From Flavobacterium collinsii (GTDB lineage: Bacteria; Bacteroidota; Bacteroidia; Flavobacteriales; Flavobacteriaceae): a stretch of DNA of 64,000 bases. Below the pieces are notes generated by a model, which searched no databases, was not told where the DNA came from, and was given only the letters and a program-made list of their open reading frames with translations. Shown here piece after piece: positions 1 to 9,019 of this stretch (position 1 is its first letter; every line of letters begins with the position of its first letter). A program made the position numbers and the translations under genes. The DNA lies in the NCBI RefSeq assembly GCF_902804485.1, contig NZ_CADCST010000078.1, positions 93,485-157,484 on the forward strand, read 5' to 3'.

Positions 1-548
1 ACAAGACGTGGCATTGTTTTTTTCTGCATGTCCTGAAACTGAGTATCTGTCATTGTCGTCATTTGATTCACCATTGACGAACAGTCGTTATTTTCTTTTG
101 CTTTGAAAGCAGGATCCATCAAAGCTGCCATACACGGAAGCGCATCCACTACCACAATTTTACCAACCAATTCCGGATAATCTGCTGCTAAAGCCAATGC
201 AAATCCTCCACCCATACTATGACCAATTATAATTGGTTTTTCAATTTTATTTGTTTTAATAAAGCTGGCAATTTCGGTTTCCCAGTTTTTAAAAGAGGCA
301 TTAGGTTGTGGTTTTACACCGGCAAAACCTGCCATTGTAAGTGTATAACAGGTGAAGTCTTTTTCAAAATTAACTCTGGTATCCTTCCACACATCTCCTG
401 AAGAAGCAAATCCGGGAATGAAGAGGATAGCTTGTTTTCCTTTTCCGGTTTTAAGAACTTCAAACGGATAGGCTTTTGTTTGTGCAAATACATTTAAACA
501 TACAGCTGAAAATAATAAGGCGATAACTAAGATGATATACTTTTTCAT
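1..548 (-). CDS. Secreted alpha/beta hydrolase, 3' end outside the window
   Basis: The reverse strand opens with ATG at 548 and reads without a stop to the window edge, so about 182 residues of the N-terminal part are present. It begins with a typical signal peptide (MKKYIILVIALLFSAV, then a likely cleavage after VFA). An alpha/beta-hydrolase core follows: the oxyanion-hole segment FIPGFASSGDVW, and the nucleophile elbow GHSMGGGFAL, where the Ser would be the catalytic nucleophile. The acid and His of the triad lie outside the window. The substrate cannot be told; esterase or lipase-like activity in the periplasm or outside the cell is inferred from the fold and signal peptide. Confidence 0.8.
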   Translation of the reverse strand, partial: MKKYIILVIALLFSAVCLNVFAQTKAYPFEVLKTGKGKQAILFIPGFASSGDVWKDTRVNFEKDFTCYTLTMAGFAGVKPQPNASFKNWETEIASFIKTNKIEKPIIIGHSMGGGFALALAADYPELVGKIVVVDALPCMAALMDPAFKAKENNDCSSMVNQMTTMTDTQFQDMQKKTMPRL

Positions 549-815
549 TTTTAATAGATTTAAGTTGTTAAATGGTTTATTAGTTAAATTCGCCTTTTGG
601 ATACGAGAAGTTTCAAAATGTTACAAATCGTTTTAAAAAAAATAAAATTTAATCTACAAATTCCAAATTTTAACCTTTATCTATAGGCCTAAACCCCAAT
701 ATTTACAAGGGCTCAGATACTCCACAAACAATTATTGTTTTTGGATAAAAAAAATATCTTCTCACACGTCAATATCAATTCCGGTCCATACAAAAAAACT
801 ATAAAACGGGACTGC

Positions 816-903
816 CTCAAATATTTACGTTCCGCTCCGCCGGAGCTTCTTGATACCGGAAAATTACATTTGCTATAAATATTTTGCTCCGCTGGAGCTG
901 TTT
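816..903. repeat. Paired palindromic repeat (GCTCCGCCGGAGC type)
   Basis: Two similar units lie about 55 bases apart: AAATATTTACGTTCCGCTCCGCCGGAGC at 819-846 in two blocks, and AAATATTTTGCTCCGCTGGAGC near 877-898. Each ends in a near-perfect GCTCC/GGAGC palindrome. The similarity of both flank and palindrome indicates copies of one small interspersed element. Confidence 0.6.
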
Positions 904-983
904 CAAAAAAAAACATTCACACTTGACTTTTTCATCCTTTCGACGAAGGAGACTTGAGCGATAGCGATTGACGAAGTAAATAA

Positions 984-1106
984 CGCAAGAAACTCCGCAA
1001 ACTTGTCATTTCGAGGAACGAGAAATCACACAAGAAACTCCGCAAACTAAGTCGATAATCTTTGTCGATTAACTGGTGTGATTTCTCTCTTCGGTCGAAA
1101 TGACAA
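984..1106. repeat. Inverted repeat with ~28-base arms and an internal direct repeat
   Basis: The left arm at 1004-1030 (TGTCATTTCGAGGAACGAGA then AATCACA) is complementary, with a few mismatches, to the right arm at 1076-1105 (GTGTGATTTCTCTCTTCGGT then CGAAATGACA). A smaller palindrome around GTCGATAATCTTTGTCGAT lies between them. The unit CAAGAAACTCCGCAAAC occurs twice (about 986 and 1031), giving a short direct repeat overlapping the left arm. A transcript could fold into a long hairpin. Confidence 0.7.
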
Positions 1107-1227
1107 ACTAAATGCAAAAAAACTTGCAAATTTGTGCAATTCGTGGCTGAAAAATAAGTGCAAAAAAAATTCCAAACCCCAACAAAAGTTGGAATTTGGA
1201 ATTTTAAAATATTGAAACTTAAAATTA

Positions 1228-4095
1228 TTACCCTACAAGGTTAATAATTTTACCAGGAACAATAATCACTTTATTTGGTGTTTTCCCATCTAACTGACGT
1301 AAAGTTCTTTCGTCCTTCATGACAATTTCTTCAATCTGCTCTTTGGTTAAATCTAAAGGCAATTCGATAGTGAAACGCATTTTCCCGTTGAAAGAAACCG
1401 GGTATTCTTTGCTCGTTTCTACCAGATGCTTTGCTTCAAAAACCGGGAAAGAAACTTCTGAAATCGAAGTTGTATTTCCTAACTGTAACCATAATTCCTC
1501 AGCAATATGCGGTGCATAAGGCGAAACTAAAATGGCTAACGGTTCTAAAATGGCTCTTGAATGGCAATTTTGAGCAGACAATTCGTTTACACAAATCATA
1601 AACTGAGAAACAGAAGTATTGAAAGAAAAACTCTCGATGTCTTCAGCTACTTTTTTAATGGTTTTGTGCAACGATTTTAAGTTGTCTTTTGTTGGTTCGT
1701 CATTGTTAACGATTAAGCCATTGTTTTCATCAAAATACAATCTCCATAACTTTTTCAAGAAACCAAAAACTCCAGAGATTCCGGCAGTATTCCAAGGTTT
1801 AGCTTGTTCTAATGGCCCTAAAAACATTTCGTACAGACGCAGGGTATCGGCTCCGTATTCGTTACAAATATCATCCGGAGTTACTACATTATAATACGAT
1901 TTCGACATTTTCTCCACTTCACGTCCAACGATATATTTTCCGTTTTCATCAAGAATAAATGCTGCAGTATTAAAATCTTCTCTCCAGGCTTTGAATTTTT
2001 CGATATCTAATTCATCTGAAGAATTTACAAAATTTACATCTACACGTAATGGCTGTACATTTTGATCTCCAATTTTATTTTTAGACACAAAAGTATTCGT
2101 TCCTTCCAATCTGTAAACATAGGCAGTCGTTCCCAAAATCATTCCCTGATTGATCAGCTTTTTGAATGGCTCTTCGGTTGGAGCAAAACCTTTGTCTTTT
2201 AAGAATTTGTTCCAGAAACGGGAGTACAATAAATGTCCGGTGGCATGTTCGCTTCCTCCAATATACAAATCAACACTTTCCCAATAGGCTAGCGCTTCTT
2301 TGCCTGCAAACTCGTTTTCGTTGTGCGCATCCATATAACGCATCCAGTACCATGAACTTCCTGCCCAACCCGGCATGGTATTCAATTCTAAAGGAAAAAT
2401 CATTGCATGATCTACTAAGTCAGTATTAACAACTTTATTGTTTTTTGTATCCCAAGCCCAAACCGCTGCATTTCCTAATGGAGGCAAACCGTCTTCGGTT
2501 GGTAAATACTTTTCTACCTCAGGCAAAATGATTGGCAAATGCTGCGCCTCGATCATCTTTGGCAAACCATTTACATAATAAACCGGGAAAGGCTCTCCCC
2601 AATAACGCTGACGGGAGAAAACTGCATCACGCAAACGATAATTGGTTTTTCCGACACCTTGCCCTATTTTTTCCAACTCGGCGATAGCGACCTGAGTGGC
2701 TTTTTTATAATTTAATCCGTTTAAGAAATCAGAATTAGCGATCTCCACATTGTCTTTTGAACCGTATGCCGCTTCTGAAATATCAACGTTTGCAAAAATA
2801 TTTTTGATCTCCTGCATTCCGTTTTGACCTTTAAAGAAATTTGCAAAAGCATAATCTCTTTCGTCTCCGCAAGGAACCGCCATTACAGCACCTGTTCCGT
2901 AACCTGCCAAAACATAATCGCCAATCCAAACCGGAATTGGTTCTTTTGTAAACGGATGTTCTGTATAAGCACCGGTAAATACGCCCGATATTGTTTTTAC
3001 ATCGGCCATACGCTCGCGCTCTGAACGTTTTGCTGTTTTTTCAATATATGCCTCAACCGCTTCTTTTTGCTCGAGACTTGTAATTTTAGCCACCAAATCA
3101 TGCTCAGGTGCCAAAGTCATAAAAGTAACTCCAAAGATGGTATCAGGGCGGGTTGTGAAAACGTCAATTACTTCATCGTGATTTTTCAGTTTAAAAGTAA
3201 CCATTGCGCCTACCGATTTTCCAATCCAGTTTCTTTGTGATTCTTTTATAGATTCGCTCCAGTCGATCTCGTTTAAACCTTGTAGCAAACGCTCCGCATA
3301 AGCCGAAATGCGCATGCTCCACTGAGTCATTTTTTTACGAATCACCGGATAACCTCCACGTTCTGATACTCCGTTTACGATTTCGTCATTGGCCAAAACA
3401 GTTCCCAAACCAGGACACCAGTTTACTTCGGTTTCTGCCAAATAAGTCAATCTGTACTGCAAAAGAATTTTCTCTTGTTTGTCCGCCGAAAAAGCCTTCC
3501 ATTCCTCAGCCGAAAAAGCTTCGATGTTATCATCAGAAACCGCATTTACAGTTGCATTTCCTTCTTTTTCAAAAAGAGCAATTAAAGTGGTTATATCTTC
3601 TGCTTTATCAGCATTCTTGTTGTACCATGAATTAAACAACTGGATAAAAATCCATTGTGTATGCTTGTAATAATCCGGATTTGAAGTTCGCACTTCACGG
3701 CTCCAATCAAATGAAAAGCCAATTTTATCCAACTGCTTTCTATATCCTGCAATTTGCTTTCCTTCTTTGTCTACTCCCCCGTCAATATTAACACGTGTTG
3801 TATCTTCAGGACGCTGTCCTGTTTGAATCGCATACTGTTCTGCAGGTAATCCAAAACTATCATAACCCATTGGGTGCAAAACATTGAATCCCTGATGTCT
3901 TTTGAAACGGGAATATACATCTGAAGCTATGTAACCCAGCGGATGCCCTACGTGTAATCCCGCTCCTGAAGGATAAGGAAACATGTCTAACACATAATGT
4001 TTAGGTTTTTCAGAATTGTTTTTCGCCGCAAAAGTTTGGTTTTCTGCCCAATACTTCTGCCATTTCGTTTCGATTTCGTTTGGATTGTATTTCAT
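1228..4095 (-). CDS. leuS: Leucyl-tRNA synthetase
   Basis: This class I aminoacyl-tRNA synthetase charges tRNA-Leu with leucine in the cytoplasm. The 955-residue frame has the HIGH-type ATP-binding motif PYPSGAGLHVGH at about residues 40-51 and the KMSKS motif near residue 730 (VEKMSKSYYN). A long inserted region between them includes the CP1 editing domain, with the T-rich stretch FTTRPDTIFGVTFM that is characteristic of LeuRS editing sites. The C-terminal anticodon-binding region ends in the usual LeuS tail (KVIIVPGKIINLVG). Length is as expected for Bacteroidota LeuS. It is transcribed alone, divergent from ftsX; a TAAATTTG box lies upstream at 4164-4171. Confidence 0.98.
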   Translation of the reverse strand: MKYNPNEIETKWQKYWAENQTFAAKNNSEKPKHYVLDMFPYPSGAGLHVGHPLGYIASDVYSRFKRHQGFNVLHPMGYDSFGLPAEQYAIQTGQRPEDTTRVNIDGGVDKEGKQIAGYRKQLDKIGFSFDWSREVRTSNPDYYKHTQWIFIQLFNSWYNKNADKAEDITTLIALFEKEGNATVNAVSDDNIEAFSAEEWKAFSADKQEKILLQYRLTYLAETEVNWCPGLGTVLANDEIVNGVSERGGYPVIRKKMTQWSMRISAYAERLLQGLNEIDWSESIKESQRNWIGKSVGAMVTFKLKNHDEVIDVFTTRPDTIFGVTFMTLAPEHDLVAKITSLEQKEAVEAYIEKTAKRSERERMADVKTISGVFTGAYTEHPFTKEPIPVWIGDYVLAGYGTGAVMAVPCGDERDYAFANFFKGQNGMQEIKNIFANVDISEAAYGSKDNVEIANSDFLNGLNYKKATQVAIAELEKIGQGVGKTNYRLRDAVFSRQRYWGEPFPVYYVNGLPKMIEAQHLPIILPEVEKYLPTEDGLPPLGNAAVWAWDTKNNKVVNTDLVDHAMIFPLELNTMPGWAGSSWYWMRYMDAHNENEFAGKEALAYWESVDLYIGGSEHATGHLLYSRFWNKFLKDKGFAPTEEPFKKLINQGMILGTTAYVYRLEGTNTFVSKNKIGDQNVQPLRVDVNFVNSSDELDIEKFKAWREDFNTAAFILDENGKYIVGREVEKMSKSYYNVVTPDDICNEYGADTLRLYEMFLGPLEQAKPWNTAGISGVFGFLKKLWRLYFDENNGLIVNNDEPTKDNLKSLHKTIKKVAEDIESFSFNTSVSQFMICVNELSAQNCHSRAILEPLAILVSPYAPHIAEELWLQLGNTTSISEVSFPVFEAKHLVETSKEYPVSFNGKMRFTIELPLDLTKEQIEEIVMKDERTLRQLDGKTPNKVIIVPGKIINLVG

Positions 4096-4163
4096 TTCTT
4101 TGAGTTGCTGAGTTACCAGGTAACCTAGTTGCTAAGTTTTGTTGTACTGAATTATTAAGTCCG

Positions 4164-4171
4164 CAAATTTA
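4164..4171 (-). promoter_or_regulatory. Candidate -7 box for leuS (TAAATTTG)
   Basis: TAAATTTG on the reverse strand matches the Bacteroidota -7 consensus TAnnTTTG and lies about 70 bases before the leuS ATG. A clear -33 TTTG at the usual distance was not identified. Confidence 0.45.
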
Positions 4172-4261
4172 CATTTATTGTACGAAAGTTAAAACTTTGA
4201 ACGTTATTAACTTCATTTAAAGAAATTCTTTATTATTTTTACCCCATAATTTAAGCAAACT

Positions 4262-5137
4262 ATGAGTTCTAACTTTGATAAATTTCAAAAGCGCAGGTTA
4301 ATTTCCTCTTATTTTTCGGTTGTATTAAGTGTATTTCTGGTTTTATTCCTTTTAGGAGTATTGGGATTATTCATTATCAACTCTAGAAAACTGGCTAATG
4401 ATTTTAAAGAAAAAATCGCGATGACGGTTTTCTTTAAAAACGAAGCCAATGATAGTGTGATAAAAGCTTTCAATACCGATTTAAAAAGAGCTCCTTTTGC
4501 AAAATCATTCGTTTATGTAACAAAAGAGAAAGCGGCAAAGGAACACACTGACATTATTGGAGAAGATTTCCTGACTTTTCTGGGAGAAAACCCATTGTTG
4601 AACTCTTATGACATTCACTTAAAAGCGGATTATGTTGAAAGAGACAGCATCCTTAAAATAGAAAGCAAACTGCGTCAAAATACCATGATTGAAGACATTG
4701 TTTACGACAAACAATTGGTGAATCTGGTAAATGACAACATCAAAAAAGTAAGTATGTGGATTTTGATTATTAGCGGTTTCCTTGCGGTAATTGCAGTTTT
4801 ATTAATCAACAGCTCCTTGCGTTTATCCATTCACTCTAATCGTTTTATCATTAAAACCATGCAAATGGTTGGGGCAACCAAATCGTTTATTCGTAAGCCT
4901 TTTGTAATGCGCAGTGTAAAACTGGGAATGTTGGGTGCCGGTTTAGCCATTATCGCTTTAGTTGGACTTTTACTTTATGTAGAAACCAATTTCCCGGGCT
5001 TAGGCATTATAGAAGACAAAGCCTTAATTGGATTGGTATTAGTAGCCGTATTCGGATTAGGAGTTTTGATTACATGGGTAAGTACTCACTTTGCAACACA
5101 ACGTTTCCTGAATTTAAGAACCGACGATCTATATTAA
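4262..5137 (+). CDS. ftsX: Cell-division ABC transporter permease FtsX
   Basis: FtsX works with the ATPase FtsE at the division septum, linking division to peptidoglycan hydrolase activation. The 291-residue frame has the FtsX layout: one N-terminal membrane helix (about 17-40), an extracytoplasmic domain of about 120 residues, then three helices (about 163-183, 218-240, 255-278). The segment IKTMQMVGATKSFIRKPF is the conserved cytoplasmic loop that contacts FtsE. It heads a run of same-strand genes (DUF3098, uppP, truB), an order seen widely in Bacteroidota. No ftsE is in the window. Confidence 0.93.
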   Translation: MSSNFDKFQKRRLISSYFSVVLSVFLVLFLLGVLGLFIINSRKLANDFKEKIAMTVFFKNEANDSVIKAFNTDLKRAPFAKSFVYVTKEKAAKEHTDIIGEDFLTFLGENPLLNSYDIHLKADYVERDSILKIESKLRQNTMIEDIVYDKQLVNLVNDNIKKVSMWILIISGFLAVIAVLLINSSLRLSIHSNRFIIKTMQMVGATKSFIRKPFVMRSVKLGMLGAGLAIIALVGLLLYVETNFPGLGIIEDKALIGLVLVAVFGLGVLITWVSTHFATQRFLNLRTDDLY

Positions 5138-5217
5138 TTTTAGATCGCAGATTATAGATTTTAGATTGCAAATTTTTAAAAAGCCTTGGCTACGCTCAGC
5201 GGCACAAAAAAAATAAA

Positions 5218-5469
5218 ATGAAAAACAACAATAAAGAAGAACAGGCACCAAAACAAGAATTCCTTTTTGACGGAATCAACTACAAAATTCTATTAATCGG
5301 AATTGGAGTTATCGCTTTAGGTTTTATCTTAATGTCTGGCGGAGGAAGTAATGATCCGAATGTTTTTAATGAAGATGTTTTCAATTTCCGACGCATTCGT
5401 CTGGCACCAACAACCGTTTTAATCGGCTTTGGAATTACTATTTACTCTATTTTCAAAAAATCTAAATAG
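5218..5469 (+). CDS. DUF3098 family small membrane protein
   Basis: An 83-residue protein with a charged N-terminus (KNNNKEEQAPKQEFLFDGINY) and two membrane helices (about 24-41 and 63-80) separated by a short loop containing GGGSNDPNVFNEDVFNFRR. This pattern and its place directly after ftsX and before uppP match the Bacteroidota DUF3098 family. Its function is unknown. The conserved link to ftsX and the undecaprenyl phosphatase suggests an envelope or division role, which is inference from context only. Confidence 0.85.
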   Translation: MKNNNKEEQAPKQEFLFDGINYKILLIGIGVIALGFILMSGGGSNDPNVFNEDVFNFRRIRLAPTTVLIGFGITIYSIFKKSK

Positions 5470-5483
5470 ACTTTATTTAGCCC

Positions 5484-5547
5484 CCTTAGACTTCTTAGAC
5501 CTTTAGATTATTTTGATAATCTTTTATAAAATCTAAGAAGTCTAAGG
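5484..5547. repeat. Perfect 16-base inverted repeat in the DUF3098-uppP spacer
   Basis: CCTTAGACTTCTTAGA at 5484-5499 is exactly complementary to TCTAAGAAGTCTAAGG at 5532-5547, with a 32-base loop. It is inside what looks like an operon and lacks a clean T-run, so it is not a typical terminator. It could be an RNA-stability or processing hairpin, or an interspersed repeat. Confidence 0.7.
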
Positions 5548-5573
5548 ATTCTAAAATTCTAACAATCTCATAA

Positions 5574-6371
5574 ATGAATACATTACAAGCTATCGTTCTT
5601 GCTATTATTGAAGGAATCACCGAGTTCTTACCCGTTTCTTCAACAGGTCACATGATTATTGCCTCTTCCTTTTTTGGAATTGCTCACGAAGATTTCACCA
5701 AACTTTTTACGATTGTCATCCAGCTTGGTGCAATACTTTCTGTAATTGTTTTGTATTTCAAACGTTTCTTTCAAACACTTGACTTTTATTTTAAACTTTT
5801 GGTTGCCTTTATTCCGGCTGTCGTATTAGGTTTATTGCTAAGTGATTTTATCGATGGCTTATTAGAAAACCCTGTCACAGTTGCCATTTCTCTTTTAATA
5901 GGAGGATTAATTTTACTAAAGGTTGACGAATGGTTTAACAATCCAAATGCTACCGAAAGTTCTTCGGAAATTACCTATTTACAAGCTTTTAAAATTGGTT
6001 TATTCCAATGTATTGCCATGATTCCGGGAGTTTCAAGAAGCGGAGCCAGTATTGTGGGTGGAATGTCTCAAAAATTATCCCGCACTACAGCAGCGGAATT
6101 CTCTTTCTTTTTAGCCGTTCCGACAATGTTGGGTGCCACGGTAAAGAAATGTTACGATTATTACAAAGCCGGATTCGAACTGTCTCACGATCAGATTAAC
6201 CTATTAGTGATTGGAAATGTCGTTGCTTTTATTGTAGCGCTTCTTGCCATCAAATCCTTTATTGGATTTTTGACTAAAAACGGTTTCAAAGTTTTTGGTT
6301 ACTACCGAATCATCGCCGGAATTATTCTCCTGCTGATTCACTTTTTCATTCATCCACTTACGATTATATAA
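5574..6371 (+). CDS. uppP: Undecaprenyl-diphosphate phosphatase
   Basis: UppP (BacA) dephosphorylates undecaprenyl diphosphate at the cytoplasmic membrane, recycling the lipid carrier for peptidoglycan and glycan synthesis. The 265-residue polytopic protein has both family signature motifs: [15 protein letters not shown] at residues 13-27 and [13 protein letters not shown] near 150-162. The Glu, Ser, His and Arg residues needed for catalysis are intact. The stop codon overlaps the start of truB by one base (TAATG at 6369-6373), indicating translational coupling. BacA overexpression is known to give bacitracin resistance; nothing here suggests more than housekeeping. Confidence 0.96.
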   Translation: MNTLQAIVLAIIEGITEFLPVSSTGHMIIASSFFGIAHEDFTKLFTIVIQLGAILSVIVLYFKRFFQTLDFYFKLLVAFIPAVVLGLLLSDFIDGLLENPVTVAISLLIGGLILLKVDEWFNNPNATESSSEITYLQAFKIGLFQCIAMIPGVSRSGASIVGGMSQKLSRTTAAEFSFFLAVPTMLGATVKKCYDYYKAGFELSHDQINLLVIGNVVAFIVALLAIKSFIGFLTKNGFKVFGYYRIIAGIILLLIHFFIHPLTII

Positions 6372-7066
6372 TGACTCCTGAAGAATATTTAGACGGACAG
6401 GTTTTATTGATTGACAAACCTTTAAAATGGAGTTCGTTTCAAGCTGTCAATAAATTAAAATACCTGTTAATTAACAAAGTTGGACTCCCTAAAAAGTTCA
6501 AAATTGGCCATGCCGGAACTTTAGATCCGTTGGCAACAGGGTTATTGCTTATTTGTACCGGAAAGTTTACCAAAAGAATTTCGGAGCTGCAGGGTCAGGC
6601 GAAAGAATATACGGGTACTTTTTATATTGGAGCCACCACTCCATCTTATGATTTAGAAACCGAAATCGATCAGACTTTTCCAACTTCTCATATTGATGAA
6701 GCTTTGATTCACGAAACAGTAAAACAGTTTTTAGGCGAAATCGATCAGAAACCACCTATTTTCTCTGCCATCAAAAAAGACGGCGTTCGCTTGTATGAGC
6801 ATGCGCGTGCCGGAGAAACGGTAGAAATTGCCAGCAGAAAAACGACTATTCACGAATTCGAAATCACCCGAATTGCTTTACCTGAAATCGATTTTAGAGT
6901 CGTTTGCAGCAAAGGAACCTACATTCGTTCTTTGGCTTTTGATTTTGGAAAAGCAATGAATTCAGGATCTCATTTAACCGTTTTACGCCGAACTAAAATC
7001 GGTGATTACGACGTAAAAAACGCAATCGACATTACTCTTTTTGAAGAAAGCCTTCAGACGGAATAA
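6371..7066 (+). CDS. truB: tRNA pseudouridine(55) synthase
   Basis: TruB makes pseudouridine 55 in the T-loop of tRNAs. The 231-residue frame has the catalytic motif GHAGTLDPLATGLL (residues 46-59), with Asp52 as the nucleophile. It also has the KPPIFSAIKKDGVRLYEHAR segment and the CSKGTYIRSLAFDFG motif conserved in the family. It lacks a long C-terminal PUA domain, as is usual for the shorter bacterial forms. Translation is probably coupled to uppP through the 1-nt stop/start overlap. Confidence 0.96.
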   Translation: MTPEEYLDGQVLLIDKPLKWSSFQAVNKLKYLLINKVGLPKKFKIGHAGTLDPLATGLLLICTGKFTKRISELQGQAKEYTGTFYIGATTPSYDLETEIDQTFPTSHIDEALIHETVKQFLGEIDQKPPIFSAIKKDGVRLYEHARAGETVEIASRKTTIHEFEITRIALPEIDFRVVCSKGTYIRSLAFDFGKAMNSGSHLTVLRRTKIGDYDVKNAIDITLFEESLQTE

Positions 7067-7151
7067 AGCCTAACCTTTTTTAGAAACATTTAGCAAACCT
7101 GTATCTTTTCATTTTTTTTGTATTTTAGGCGGAGATTAAAATACCCAAAAA

Positions 7152-8450
7152 ATGAAAAACCACCTTTTGCTCTTACTGTTTGTCTTTGCGATATCCTCCT
7201 ATAGTCAAACCGGCAATCAAAAAATTATTTCCGTCGATATTGATAATTTCTGGGATGCCTACAGCAAAATCACCATTGAAAAAGACAGCGTAAAACAATA
7301 CTCACTTTTACAAGAACTATACATCGACAAAGCCAGTCCAGGCTTAAAGAGCTTAATTGAAGTTCGCAATTACACCTCTAAAGATTTTATAAATGCGATA
7401 AACAAGTATCCCAAATTCTGGAATTCTTTAAAATCAAATACTTTAAACGCCAACGAGCTTTATCCGGAAATTGATGCCGACATCAATAAACTAAAACAAG
7501 CTTATCCCGATTTAAAGCCGTCGACTCTTTATTTTTCGATTGGAGCTTTCAGAACAAATGGAACGATTCAAGATGATCGAATTTTAATCGGGAGTGAAAT
7601 GAGCCTTGCAGACGAAACCACTATTGTTGACGAACTGCCCGTGTGGAGACAGTCTTTTTACAAAGAATACAATCCTAGAAAAAACATCGCACTACTCTGC
7701 ACACATGAGTACGTACATACACAGCAAAAAGAACTGGTAGAAAATTTACTTTCGATGTGTCTGTATGAAGGTGTGGCCGAATTTATTTCCTGTAAAGTAA
7801 CCGGAAAAAAGCCCAATACTCCTGCAATTGAATTCGGAAAAAGCAATCAACAAAAAGTAATCGATCAGTTTATTACGGACTTATACCTTAGAAGCAACAA
7901 TTACAATTGGATCTGGGGTGAAAACAAAAACAGCTTAAAAGCTAGAGATTTGGGCTATTATATTGGTTATGAAATTTGCGAACGTTATTACAATTCAGCC
8001 AAAGACAAAACAAAGGCAATCAAAACACTTATTGAACTGGATTATCACAATGAAAAAGAGGTTGCACGCATTGTAGATGGTACAAAACTATTCAACCAAA
8101 GCCTGAAACAATTGCATCAGAATTACGAAAAACAAAGACCAACTGTTGTCTCTTTGTCAGCATTTAAAAATGGCAATCAAAAGGTAAAACCAGGACCAAT
8201 CGAAATTACCATTACGTTTTCGGAACCACTAAACGGGCGCAGTACAGGCGTAGACTTTGGCCCTCTCGGCGAAAGCTTTTTTCCAAAAATAAACACAGAA
8301 CGAATCTGGTCTTCGGATATGAAATCGTGGACTATCAAAGCTGATTTAGAACCCGATCATCATTATCAAATTCTAATTTCAGACAGTTTCAGAAAACAAA
8401 ACGGAACAAGATTGAAGCCCTTTTTAATCGATTTTAAAACCACTAAGTAA
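7152..8450 (+). CDS. Secreted gluzincin-like protein with C-terminal Ig-like domain
   Basis: The 432-residue protein starts with a signal peptide (MKNHLLLLLFVFAISSYSQ). A zinc-protease-like motif HEYVH is at residues 185-189, and the segment YEGVAEF about 16-20 residues later offers Glu206 or Glu210 as a third ligand. This arrangement recalls DUF2268/gluzincin-type proteases. From about residue 330 the sequence (PGPIEITITFSEPLNG, ending LKPFLIDFKTTK) looks like a bacterial Ig-like or SbsA-type domain. A periplasmic or surface metallopeptidase is inferred; the substrate is unknown. It follows truB by 85 bases and probably has its own promoter. Confidence 0.6.
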   Translation: MKNHLLLLLFVFAISSYSQTGNQKIISVDIDNFWDAYSKITIEKDSVKQYSLLQELYIDKASPGLKSLIEVRNYTSKDFINAINKYPKFWNSLKSNTLNANELYPEIDADINKLKQAYPDLKPSTLYFSIGAFRTNGTIQDDRILIGSEMSLADETTIVDELPVWRQSFYKEYNPRKNIALLCTHEYVHTQQKELVENLLSMCLYEGVAEFISCKVTGKKPNTPAIEFGKSNQQKVIDQFITDLYLRSNNYNWIWGENKNSLKARDLGYYIGYEICERYYNSAKDKTKAIKTLIELDYHNEKEVARIVDGTKLFNQSLKQLHQNYEKQRPTVVSLSAFKNGNQKVKPGPIEITITFSEPLNGRSTGVDFGPLGESFFPKINTERIWSSDMKSWTIKADLEPDHHYQILISDSFRKQNGTRLKPFLIDFKTTK

Positions 8451-8740
8451 TACAGGGTTTAAACATTCATCATCATTATTCATGATGCTCGCACCATGCT
8501 GTTGTCAAAGCTCTTTCAGAGCAACGGGATTCAAACCTTTTATATCTTAACGATAATTGGTTGTATGTTAGATCTTTTACAACAAGTGATTTTTAAAATG
8601 ATAAAAGTTTTTAGGTACAACAAAAGGATCTCGTCGACATCCTTATCGTTCTTTATAATAAAAAAGAAAGAGTATGTATTTTATCTCTTTGCTACTTCTC
8701 AATTTGACACCTCAATTCGATAGGGTTAAAAACAAAAAAA
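8451..8740. other. Spacer without a supported gene
   Basis: A 75-codon forward frame (8496-8723) is present but has no homolog-like composition, no ribosome site and no domain pattern I recognise. The stretch holds a small palindrome near CATGATGCTCGCACCATG (8480-8497). Nothing else could be assigned. Confidence 0.5.
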
Positions 8741-8776
8741 GCACATTACATCATGAATACCCATAGTAATGTGCCA
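8741..8776 (-). terminator. Rho-independent terminator of the short 8.8 kb transcript
   Basis: GCACATTAC (8741-8749) pairs perfectly with GTAATGTGC (8766-8774). On the reverse strand the stem is followed by a T-rich tract (from the A-run at 8729-8740). It closes the small transcription unit that starts near 8985. Confidence 0.8.
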
Positions 8777-8822
8777 ACTTCTTGCAAAGTAGTTCTATTT
8801 CATAAGCTCTCGTTTTTTGAAG

Positions 8823-8900
8823 TTAGTAATGAGATACATTCTTCCCTCCAAACAACAAGCCCGAAACAAAATCGTAAAATCTTTCGAATAACTTTTTCAT
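8823..8900 (-). CDS. Possible 25-residue small protein with its own promoter and terminator
   Basis: ATG at 8898-8900 opens a 26-codon frame encoding M-K-K-L-F-E-R-F-Y-D-F-V-S-G-L-L-F-G-G-K, then NVSHY and a TAA stop. The peptide alternates charged and aromatic residues in its first half and is hydrophobic in the middle, so it could form an amphipathic helix. A TTTG-N18-TATCTTGC promoter lies about 90 bases upstream and a strong hairpin terminator about 50 bases downstream, so a transcript of about 240 bases is likely. Whether the product is the peptide or the RNA itself is open. I do not recognise the family. Confidence 0.45.
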   Translation of the reverse strand: MKKLFERFYDFVSGLLFGGKNVSHY

Positions 8901-8989
8901 GATAGTGTATTTTTTAATTGTTAAACATTAAATAAACACCAATAAAAAGAGTAAATAAGAAAATGAATAATAGAAGTGGGATTACTCTC

Positions 8990-9019
8990 GCAAGATACAA
9001 AAATTAAAATCCACACAAA
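8990..9019 (-). promoter_or_regulatory. Promoter TTTG-N18-TATCTTGC
   Basis: On the reverse strand TTTG (9016-9019) is followed after exactly 18 bases by TATCTTGC (8990-8997), close to the Bacteroidota consensus TTTG-N17-19-TAnnTTTG with one base missing in the -7 T-run. It drives leftward transcription of the 25-codon ORF unit. Confidence 0.55.

Larger units (their letters stand above)
549..1227. other. Long spacer with interspersed repeats, no supported gene
   Basis: This 680-base spacer lies between the divergent start of the hydrolase and the 3' end of leuS. I see no credible gene. Short frames here read through repeat sequence. The right part holds the two repeat structures annotated separately, plus a single GTGCAATTCGTGGC-type unit near 1133-1147 that resembles other spacers in the window. 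Confidence 0.6.

Noticed and set aside
932..1129. 65-codon reverse frame near leuS
   Set aside because: It reads straight through the inverted and direct repeats, so it is a by-product of repeat sequence.
8496..8723. 75-codon forward frame in the spacer
   Set aside because: No start context, no domain pattern and amino-acid composition of random AT-rich sequence; only the reverse-strand unit beside it has promoter and terminator.
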